A DNA stretch of 6,378 nucleotides, taken from assembly GCA_028292785.1 (NCBI GenBank), contig JAQGLQ010000004.1, forward strand, positions 1 through 6,378, in the 5' to 3' direction. The stretch comes from Noviherbaspirillum sp. Lineage in GTDB: Bacteria; Pseudomonadota; Gammaproteobacteria; Burkholderiales; Burkholderiaceae. Within the stretch, counting starts at the first letter, position 1; every line of letters starts with the position of its first letter. The translations under genes and the position numbers were made by a program. Shown here piece after piece: positions 1 to 5,375 of this stretch. The notes under the pieces are model-generated. The model did no database searches, was not told where the DNA came from, and saw only the letters and a program-made list of their open reading frames with translations.

Positions 1-609
<609 letters not shown>

Positions 610-670
610 TCCTGGACCGGAGGGGAAAAAATATACCAATAATTCCAATCCCGGATTTCATACAAACCGA

Positions 671-680
671 AGGCGGAGGA
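671..680 (+). promoter_or_regulatory. ribosome binding site of the Bug gene
   Basis: The purine stretch AGGCGGAGGA ends 4 bases before ATG 685. Its GGAGG core (675-679) is near-ideal for 16S rRNA pairing and has 5 bases to ATG 685. It favours that start over the in-frame ATG at 694. Confidence 0.7.
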
Positions 681-684
681 AACC

Positions 685-1680
685 ATGAGAACCATGGAGG
701 AGACTAGGAAGAAATTATTAGGGCTGTTCGCTCTGGCCTCAATAATTGCAGCAAGCACATCGACCGCCTTGGCTGCCGATCCATGGCCATCGAAGATGGT
801 GCATTTTGTCGTGCCTACCGCGGCGGCTGGCGGACCGGATCGGGTAGCGCGCGTCCTTGCCGACAGGCTGAGCAAGAAATGGGGGGTTCCGGTGGTAGTC
901 GAAAACCGGCCGGGCGCAGCTCTCCTGGTCGGCACCGAGCATGTGGCGAAATCCGCACCCGATGGATACACTTACTTATTAACGTTCTCCACCCATGTGC
1001 AGGCGCCGTTCTTGTTTCGTAACCTTCGCTTTGATCCCATCAAGGATTTTGCGGCCGTGACGCAGACAGTCTCGGTGGACACGGTAATTGCGGTTCGTGC
1101 CGATTCGCCCCACCGCACGCTGAATGACTTCATCAAGGCGGCAAAGGAGGCGAACCAGCCGCTTACCTATGGCTCCAACGGCCAGGGGTCGACCTTTCAC
1201 TTGTACGGTGAAGCGCTTGGCAAGGCGGCTGGCGTGAAGCTGCTGCACGTTCCCTACAAGGGTGAGGCGCAGGCGCTCGGCGGTCTGCTTGGCAATGAGA
1301 TCGAGTCCAGTTTCGGCACCTTGTCGACAATGCTTCCCATGATCCGTACGGGCAAGGTGCGTGCGCTGGCGGTGGCCGGGCCCGATCGAACACCTGTGAT
1401 GCCTGAACTTCCCACATTCCCGGAACTTGGCGTGCCGCAACTGAATGTGCGCGGCTGGTTTGGCATGCTGGCGCCGGCCGGTACACCGATCAACATCGTC
1501 AAGCGCGTGTCGGCTGACGTCGCGGAGGTCTTACGTACCCCAGATGTCGAAAAGAGCTTGGCCGACCAGGGGCTGCGGCCAGCTTACTCGACGCCGGAGG
1601 AATTCAGCGCACGGATCGCCAGCGACTTCGAAATGTGGCGCACCCTGATCCAGCAGGCCGGTGTAAAGCCCCAAGAGTGA
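685..1680 (+). CDS. Bug-family (TctC-like) periplasmic solute-binding protein
   Basis: This 331-residue protein is full length for the Bug (Bordetella uptake gene) family, the extracytoplasmic receptors of tripartite tricarboxylate transporters that bind carboxylates and aromatic acids in the periplasm. A signal peptide is clear: basic n-region (RKK, 8-10), hydrophobic core about 11-24, and ALA box with likely cleavage after Ala30. Family hallmarks follow: FVVPTAAAGGPDRVAR near 41-56, with the Asp that normally contacts the ligand carboxylate; VVVENRPGA; APDGYTYLL; YGSNGQGSTFHL; HVPYKG; and a C-terminal FGMLAPAGTP stretch. The start at 685 is supported by the strong ribosome binding site. No TctA/TctB permease genes are visible, so this is an orphan receptor within the window, as is common for Bug proteins. 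Its place between a ring-fission hydrolase and an oxygenase suggests that it binds the aromatic acid substrate of the cluster; this is inference. The specific ligand is unknown. Confidence 0.95.
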   Translation: MRTMEETRKKLLGLFALASIIAASTSTALAADPWPSKMVHFVVPTAAAGGPDRVARVLADRLSKKWGVPVVVENRPGAALLVGTEHVAKSAPDGYTYLLTFSTHVQAPFLFRNLRFDPIKDFAAVTQTVSVDTVIAVRADSPHRTLNDFIKAAKEANQPLTYGSNGQGSTFHLYGEALGKAAGVKLLHVPYKGEAQALGGLLGNEIESSFGTLSTMLPMIRTGKVRALAVAGPDRTPVMPELPTFPELGVPQLNVRGWFGMLAPAGTPINIVKRVSADVAEVLRTPDVEKSLADQGLRPAYSTPEEFSARIASDFEMWRTLIQQAGVKPQE

Positions 1681-1703
1681 TTCATAAAGGAACCTTCAGG
1701 ATC

Positions 1704-2879
1704 ATGGACACTAAACAAAACGAACAGCTCACGCGAGTCGGACCAGGCACTCCCGCCGGAGAACTGCTGCGCCGCTACTGGCAACCGCTGTGCCCGGAGA
1801 GCGAGATCACCGCTGAGCAGCCGAAGAAGCGTGTGCGTATCCTGGGCGAAGACCTGGTTGTGTTCCGCGACGCGCAAGGTCGCATTGGCTGTGTCGAGGA
1901 GTTCTGCAAGCACCGCGGCGCATCGCTTTACTACGGTTTCGTGGAAGACACCGGTTTGCGCTGCTGCTACCACGGCTGGCTTTATGACCATGGAGGACGC
2001 TGTCTCGAGCAGCCGTTCGAGCCGGCGAACAGCACCTTCCGCAACGAGATCCGGCTGCGCGCCTACCCGGTGCAGCGCCTTGGCGGCTTGCTGTTTACCT
2101 ATATGGGACCGAACCCGGAACAAGCGCCCCTGCTGCCACGCTGGGACGTGCTGGTACGCGAGGACGGCACGCGGGAAGTGCGGGTCCACCCAACACATAT
2201 CTGCAACTGGCTGCAGGTCCAGGAGAATACCGCGGACTCCACGCATACGTTTTATCTGCACGGAAAAATGAACGAGGTGCTCAAGATCGGACATCCGCTG
2301 GCACCTTACTACATGCGGCCAATCGAACGTTTCGAGTTCTCGTATTGCGAATGGGGCATCGACAAAGTTATTGTCTATGGCGGCGAGTTCCCGGAAATCG
2401 AAGTCCGGCCGCCACTGATTTTCCCGAACATTTTGCGCAGCCCGATCGGACCCGTCGAGACCATCCACTGGAGGGTCCCGATCGATGACGAAAACACGCG
2501 CATCCTGATTGTGGCCTTCACACCCTCTACGGACCAATCGATACGAACAAAGGAGAACGACCCGGTACCTTGCGTCTACTTTCCCGAGTGGCGCGATGCA
2601 AACGGTGAATACGATCTTCGGACGTTTCCGGCGCAGGACAAGATGGCCCAGGAATCGCAAGGCCGGCGTTACGACCGCAGCAAGGAAAACCTGGGCTCGT
2701 CCGACCGCGGCATCGTACTGTTCCGGCGGATGTTGAAAGAGCAGATCACGCTCGTGGAGAAAGGCGAAGAGCCGACGGTGGCTGTAGTGCGTGATCCGGA
2801 GCGTAATCGCATCATTGAATTCCCGAGCATGACGAGTCCCGTGGCAACCTTGGAAAAGCTGGCCAGCGTTGGAAAGTGA
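1704..2879 (+). CDS. Rieske non-haem iron oxygenase, alpha subunit, phthalate-dioxygenase-like
   Basis: This 391-residue ring-hydroxylating oxygenase or O-demethylase uses electrons from a partner reductase to activate O2 on an aromatic substrate. The N-terminal Rieske domain has C-x-H-x16-C-x2-H, with Cys68, His70, Cys87 and His90 as 2Fe-2S ligands (EFCKHRG and CCYHGWLYD). The catalytic domain has NWLQVQENTADSTHTFYLH at 168-186: Asp178 is the expected inter-subunit electron bridge, and His181 and His186 (D-x2-H-x4-H) bind mononuclear iron. Asp334 in ENLGSSDRGI is the likely third iron ligand. The frame stays open upstream to 1635, but ATG 1704 lies beyond the end of the Bug gene. AAAGGAA at 1686-1692 is a slightly distant ribosome site for it. 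The 23-bp gap to the Bug gene implies an operon. No ferredoxin or reductase gene is visible, so electrons must come from elsewhere. The substrate is not assignable: the group includes phthalate, phenoxybenzoate and vanillate-type enzymes. Confidence 0.95.
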   Translation: MDTKQNEQLTRVGPGTPAGELLRRYWQPLCPESEITAEQPKKRVRILGEDLVVFRDAQGRIGCVEEFCKHRGASLYYGFVEDTGLRCCYHGWLYDHGGRCLEQPFEPANSTFRNEIRLRAYPVQRLGGLLFTYMGPNPEQAPLLPRWDVLVREDGTREVRVHPTHICNWLQVQENTADSTHTFYLHGKMNEVLKIGHPLAPYYMRPIERFEFSYCEWGIDKVIVYGGEFPEIEVRPPLIFPNILRSPIGPVETIHWRVPIDDENTRILIVAFTPSTDQSIRTKENDPVPCVYFPEWRDANGEYDLRTFPAQDKMAQESQGRRYDRSKENLGSSDRGIVLFRRMLKEQITLVEKGEEPTVAVVRDPERNRIIEFPSMTSPVATLEKLASVGK

Positions 2880-3023
2880 TGATGTTGGAGGCGCTTCATT
2901 TAGACAGAGAGGGGGCGACATCGCGCCGCAGGAATTTTCGGAGCCGTAGGCACCTTTTGCCCACAAATGCGGACCGCATGGTTCAGACCGCGCTTTGTAT
3001 TTCCTCTTAGGCGTTTTCCTGGT

Positions 3024-3887
3024 TCAGGCGGAGCGATCCCGCTTGCCCAAGCCCACGACTCGATTGTGCAGTTCAAGCAGATTCTTCGTCATCTCCCGTT
3101 GCGCCGCGTCGACGTTTCGCGCCCGCAAGTGCTTCAGCAGTCTGCGACGGCTACGGATCAGATTGGCCTGGGGATTTTTGGAATAACGCGTCCGACTCGC
3201 CAGGAAGTTTCGGAGGATTGAGGTCGTTGCCTGGATCATGATGACGAACATTTTGTTATGAGTTCCGGCCGCCAGCAGGCAATGGAACTCTATGGCAGCG
3301 TCGATAAGCTCCTCGCCGTGCTCGTCATCGTCGCCGATCTTTGCAGTGCGTTCGACATTGCGCTCCAGCATGGCATAGTCCTCTTCCGTAGCCCGCGCAC
3401 AAAAATGCGCAATTACCGCGTTTGTAATGTCTATGCGTGCCTCTGTCAGGTCGGACATAGGTAAGGAACCTAGCAATACCATATCCTGAATCGACTGTGT
3501 CACGTTAGCCGCATCTCCGGCACGAACCACGGCGCCGCCATTGCGGCCCTTGCGCAGCTCGATTAGACCGGAGCTTTCGAGCATGCGCAGCGCTTCGCGC
3601 ACGGCAGTTCGGCTGACAACGAAGACCTCGGCCAATTCCCGTTCGCCGGGGAGGCGATCGCCCGACTTAAGCTGGCCGGAAGCGATGGCACCACGGATTT
3701 GTTCGCTGACTCCTTCAAATGTCCGACGCGTCTTCACTGGGTTCAGATCGTCGAGGCTAACCGCGCCTTTCTGATCGGTTACGGGGCGCTTCATCTTCTG
3801 TCTCAGGTCTGAATTCTGGATCTCAGAAATAAGGATAGCCTGTTGCGGCATAAGTTTTTTATTGGTCAATTTCATTTGATACCCCAT
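3024..3887 (-). CDS. GntR-family transcriptional regulator, FadR/FCD subfamily
   Basis: The protein has 287 residues from ATG 3887. The winged helix-turn-helix at about 54-122 has clear GntR hallmarks: IASGQLKSGDRLPGERELAE, SRTAVREALRMLESSGLI and a GGAVV wing. An all-helical FCD effector domain follows at about 143-275 (TEARIDITNAVIAHFCARA, IEFHCLLAAGTHNKMF, ILRNFL). FCD regulators usually bind carboxylate ligands, often with a metal held by Asp-x3-His, His and His. Here the equivalent positions read Ala198, His202, Arg247 and Asn269, so the metal site seems lost. The gene is convergent with the oxygenase gene, with 144 bp between stops, which fits a local regulator of the catabolic block; this is inference. 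Start choice is uncertain: ATG 3887 and ATG 3875 have weak ribosome sites, while ATG 3794 (Met32) would give a more usual 256 residues. Residues 1-31 come from AT-richer DNA and have no recognisable domain. Confidence 0.92.
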   Translation of the reverse strand: MGYQMKLTNKKLMPQQAILISEIQNSDLRQKMKRPVTDQKGAVSLDDLNPVKTRRTFEGVSEQIRGAIASGQLKSGDRLPGERELAEVFVVSRTAVREALRMLESSGLIELRKGRNGGAVVRAGDAANVTQSIQDMVLLGSLPMSDLTEARIDITNAVIAHFCARATEEDYAMLERNVERTAKIGDDDEHGEELIDAAIEFHCLLAAGTHNKMFVIMIQATTSILRNFLASRTRYSKNPQANLIRSRRRLLKHLRARNVDAAQREMTKNLLELHNRVVGLGKRDRSA

Positions 3888-3902
3888 CGTTGTACATCTA
3901 GC

Positions 3903-3942
3903 GTTCTTACGAGCAATCTCACGACTATGACCGGTTAAGAAC
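3903..3942. repeat. inverted repeat GTTCTTA / TAAGAAC in the GntR leader
   Basis: GTTCTTA at 3903-3909 is the exact reverse complement of TAAGAAC at 3936-3942, with 26 bases between. It spans the predicted -10 element and leader of the GntR gene, so it could be a looped operator or leader hairpin. With 7-bp arms and a wide gap, chance is possible. Confidence 0.3.
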
Positions 3943-3952
3943 TAACTTACAA
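3924..3952 (-). promoter_or_regulatory. putative sigma70 promoter of the GntR regulator
   Basis: Read on the minus strand, TTGTAA (3952-3947) and CATAGT (3929-3924) are separated by exactly 17 bases, each matching four of six consensus positions. Transcription would start near 3917, about 30 bases upstream of ATG 3887. The -35 element lies inside the AACTT-AC-AAGTT palindrome. This is prediction by eye only. Confidence 0.3.
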
Positions 3953-3955
3953 GTT
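3944..3955. repeat. short palindrome AACTT-AC-AAGTT over the predicted -35 box
   Basis: Two perfect 5-bp arms flank a 2-bp centre, covering the predicted -35 element of the GntR promoter. Its centre is 19 bp from that of the larger palindrome at 3961-3976. Placement and symmetry suit an autoregulatory operator for a dimeric GntR protein, but the arms are short. Confidence 0.3.
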
Positions 3956-3960
3956 GAGGA

Positions 3961-3976
3961 TCACTACAGGTAGTGA
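3961..3976. repeat. perfect 16-bp palindrome, candidate operator
   Basis: TCACTAC-AG-GTAGTGA has two perfect 7-bp arms around a 2-bp centre. It lies 74-89 bp upstream of GntR ATG 3887, just beyond the predicted -35. FCD-type GntR regulators usually bind short palindromes near their own promoter, so this is the best operator candidate in the window. The loop is too short for an RNA hairpin role, and no T-run follows. Confidence 0.4.
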
Positions 3977-4003
3977 AGTACCCCTTGAAACACAGGACCG
4001 TTG

Positions 4004-4032
4004 GTATTCCTTAAACTTACGACCAGGAATAC
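4004..4032. repeat. 8-bp inverted repeat GTATTCCT / AGGAATAC
   Basis: GTATTCCT (4004-4011) pairs perfectly with AGGAATAC (4025-4032) across a 13-base gap. The right arm contains AGGA, the only ribosome-site-like sequence ahead of the small ORF at 4037, so a plus-strand transcript could hide that site in a hairpin. Alternatively it is a DNA-binding site; arm centres are 21 bp apart, two helical turns. Confidence 0.4.
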
Positions 4033-4036
4033 ACCT

Positions 4037-4147
4037 ATGGATATGCCTATGCCTTCAGGGAGAAAGCACGAAGTGGAAGTCATAGGGGATTTCGCCAAAG
4101 GAAAAAAGTGGATTGCGCGCTCGCCTGTCTTGCCGGGGGACGACTAA
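4037..4147 (+). CDS. possible 36-residue small ORF, unrecognised
   Basis: ATG 4037 opens a 36-codon frame ending at TAA 4145-4147. The product starts MDMPMPSGRKHEVEV, is hydrophilic, has lysine clusters (RKH, KGKK) and an acidic end (GDD). It has no transmembrane segment and no domain that I recognise. AGGA at 4025-4028 precedes the ATG by 8 bases. A TTGAAA (3985-3990) upstream resembles a -35 box but has no good -10 partner. An ORF this short arises easily by chance in GC-rich DNA, so it is reported as a candidate only, mainly because of the hairpin over its ribosome site. Confidence 0.15.
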   Translation: MDMPMPSGRKHEVEVIGDFAKGKKWIARSPVLPGDD

Positions 4148-4151
4148 TGGA

Positions 4152-4240
4152 ACTGGACTGTGAAGCCTTGGGTGTTGCGCGCAGCAATGTCATGGAAAGG
4201 CAGCGACGTTCGGCGACTTGGATGGAGCCTTCAGTCCAGT
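4152..4240 (-). repeat. long bulged inverted repeat at the 3' end of the NlpC/P60 gene
   Basis: ACTGGACTGTGAAG (4152-4165) and CTTCAGTCCAGT (4229-4240) pair over 12 bp with a 2-base bulge, enclosing 63 bases. On the minus-strand transcript the first arm contains the TGA stop of the NlpC/P60 gene (4233-4231), so the structure would begin at the stop codon and extend into the 3' untranslated region. No T-run follows the second arm. Possible roles are mRNA 3'-end stabilisation or factor-dependent termination. No target-site duplication flanks it, so a mobile-element origin is not supported. Confidence 0.35.
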
Positions 4241-4788
4241 AAGCTGCGAGCCATTTCGAAGCGGCTTGCGTAATACCGGTTTGAAAGCTTGTCCACCCGA
4301 ACGCGGCCGCGCGAATTCGGTGCGTGGATGAATTGATCGCGGCCGAGATAAATTCCGACGTGCGAGAACGCGCGTCCCAGCGTGTTGAAGAACACAAGGT
4401 CGCCGGCGCGCAGCTCGCTCAACTTGATCTGGCGACCCTCCCGCGCGAGCGATGCGGCGTTCCCCGTCAGGTGGACGCCAGCCGCCTCCCTGTACACGTA
4501 CGTCACCATCCCGGAACAGTCGAGACCGGCCTCGGGATTCTTTCCGCCGAAGCTGTAGCCGGTCTGCAGCAGCATCAGCGCATACATCGCCACATCGCGT
4601 CCGGCGGTAGACGCCAGGGGCTCATCGCGAAACGATTGCTCCGCAGGGATCGGCGCCGGAGTCTGTGGCACGCTTCCACAGCCGGCAAGGAGAATCAGGG
4701 AGAGCACGAGGGAGACCGGTGCGATGTTCCGGCAGAAAAATGAACGGGCCTGTGGCGCGGAATCCGGCGCACACCTAGCCGCCTTCAT
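4231..4788 (-). CDS. NlpC/P60-family cell-wall hydrolase lipoprotein
   Basis: This 185-residue protein has a type II signal peptide: basic n-region, hydrophobic core about 23-35, and lipobox Leu34-Ala-Gly-Cys37, giving a lipid-anchored mature protein starting at Cys37. A Pro-rich linker (41-48) leads to the NlpC/P60 domain at about 65-184. The catalytic set is visible: Cys91 in LDCSGMVTYVY, His143 in SHVGIYLG and His155 in FIHAPNSRGRV. Enzymes of this fold, such as MepS (Spr), cut peptidoglycan stem peptides or cross-links, here presumably on the periplasmic side of the outer membrane. The residue after the lipidated Cys is Gly, so no inner-membrane retention signal is seen. The start ATG overlaps the stop of the upstream small membrane-protein gene by 4 bp and has only a weak ribosome site of its own, so translational coupling is likely. 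A long 37-residue signal region leaves the start slightly uncertain. Confidence 0.93.
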   Translation of the reverse strand: MKAARCAPDSAPQARSFFCRNIAPVSLVLSLILLAGCGSVPQTPAPIPAEQSFRDEPLASTAGRDVAMYALMLLQTGYSFGGKNPEAGLDCSGMVTYVYREAAGVHLTGNAASLAREGRQIKLSELRAGDLVFFNTLGRAFSHVGIYLGRDQFIHAPNSRGRVRVDKLSNRYYASRFEMARSLLD

Positions 4789-4955
4789 GCAGGCTCGGTA
4801 CGCGTAAGCGCTTTGCCGCAGCGGCGTGATGCGCCTGCCTTATAGATGCGGCGTATCACTAAACCAAGTACGCCGACGACGATCGTGGTCGCGAGCAGCG
4901 CGAGCAAGGTCAGAATCACCAATTCACTGTCGGTATAAGCGGGGCCGCGTGACAT
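4785..4955 (-). CDS. small single-pass membrane protein, unrecognised
   Basis: The product has 56 residues from ATG 4955. A short polar N-terminus (MSRGPAYTDSE) precedes one strongly hydrophobic helix at about 12-34, followed by a very basic tail (RRIYKAGASRR). By the positive-inside rule the tail should be cytoplasmic and the N-terminus periplasmic. The start is set by GGGAGA five bases upstream; the frame extends to a TTG at 4973, but that codon lies before the ribosome site. Its TGA overlaps the ATG of the NlpC/P60 gene (ATGA), so the pair is almost certainly one transcript and coupled in translation. I recognise no family. A role near the cell wall hydrolase, for instance as a membrane partner or regulator, is inference from the coupling alone. 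Confidence 0.7.
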   Translation of the reverse strand: MSRGPAYTDSELVILTLLALLATTIVVGVLGLVIRRIYKAGASRRCGKALTRTEPA

Positions 4956-4960
4956 TTTTC

Positions 4961-4966
4961 TCTCCC
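4961..4966 (-). promoter_or_regulatory. ribosome binding site of the small membrane-protein gene
   Basis: GGGAGA on the minus strand sits 5 bases before ATG 4955 (GGGAGA-gaaaa-ATG). This decides for a 56-residue product over a 62-residue one from TTG 4973. Confidence 0.65.
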
Positions 4967-4987
4967 AGGTCAAATGTGTACACGGCT

Positions 4988-5016
4988 ATTTTACTTTCCG
5001 CGCCGCAATCGAGAAA
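4988..5016 (-). promoter_or_regulatory. putative promoter of the membrane-protein / NlpC unit
   Basis: On the minus strand TAAAAT (4993-4988) matches five of six -10 positions and lies 17 bases after a poor -35, TTTCTC (5016-5011). Transcription would start near 4981, about 26 bases ahead of ATG 4955. The weak -35 suggests activator dependence or a miscall. Confidence 0.3.
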
Positions 5017-5031
5017 CCAAGCTTATTGCGG
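5003..5031. repeat. inverted repeat CCGCAAT / ATTGCGG over the predicted -35 region
   Basis: CCGCAAT (5003-5009) is the exact reverse complement of ATTGCGG (5025-5031), with a 15-base gap and arm centres 22 bp apart, about two helical turns. It brackets the weak -35 of the predicted membrane-protein/NlpC promoter, where a dimeric regulator could act. A 7-bp match could be chance. Confidence 0.35.
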
Positions 5032-5375
5032 AAGGCGGTTTTTACAACATGGCGCGGCCGAGAAGCCGGCACCCGGAAGAGTGGTAACGTGCTCCGCACA
5101 GTCGGGCAAATTCTTGGAAACCCCTAAGGTGAGGTAGTATTTGCTGCAGCAGTCAGTGAATGTCGGGAAATTAGGGAACGTTTTGTAAAGCCGGATGAAG
5201 AGCCACGATCAGTTATTGATGATCCGCAAACATACAGCGTGCAACAAACACTCCGTTTCAATTAAAGTGTCGCATTCGCCGTATGCCCGTATACCTGTTG
5301 TCAAGAAGGCATTAAAGACAAAATGGTACTTCGGTTCGTCGGTATTATTTTTACAAGATAAGTTTTGGGCAGAAC

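Larger units (their letters stand above)
3888..4230. other. intergenic region between the GntR regulator and the NlpC/P60 gene
   Basis: This 343-bp stretch has no confident gene. It is AT-richer than its flanks up to about 4060. It holds a predicted minus-strand promoter for the GntR gene, four short perfect inverted repeats between 3903 and 4032, a weak 36-codon plus-strand ORF at 4037, and most of a long bulged inverted repeat reaching into the end of the NlpC/P60 gene. No T-run follows any of the stems on either strand, so no intrinsic terminator is called. Confidence 0.6.
4974..5375. other. divergent intergenic region between the small membrane-protein gene and the GAF/PAS sensor
   Basis: These 402 bp separate two divergent transcription units. 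The left end holds a predicted minus-strand promoter and a 7-bp inverted repeat. The stretch 5150-5375 is AT-richer than the coding DNA around it. TTGTCA at 5298-5303 resembles a plus-strand -35 box but has only a poor -10 match (AAATGG) 17 bases on. I see no gene, RNA or terminator here; an open frame starting at 5195 crosses into the sensor gene in another frame and is not believed. Confidence 0.5.

Noticed and set aside
610..684. Possible separate promoter for the Bug gene in the A-rich spacer (TATACC near 633)
   Set aside because: No -35 partner at proper spacing; the run of A is equally well explained as spacer, so cotranscription is simpler.
1584..2966. 460-codon open frame on the minus strand opposite the Rieske gene
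   Set aside because: The plus strand carries all Rieske and iron-ligand motifs of a full-length oxygenase. The antisense product matches nothing I recognise and arises from GC-rich codon bias.
2880..3023. Possible bidirectional terminator between the convergent Rieske and GntR genes
   Set aside because: Only 4-bp stems (GGCG/CGCC near 2915 and GGCA/TGCC near 2950) without T-runs were found, too weak to call.
4152..4240. Miniature transposable element bounded by terminal inverted repeats
   Set aside because: No flanking direct duplication, the right end lies in the functional end of the NlpC/P60 gene, and no second copy is in the window.
4324..4743. 139-codon plus-strand frame opposite the NlpC/P60 gene
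   Set aside because: The minus strand encodes the lipobox and complete Cys-His-His set, so this is the antisense shadow.
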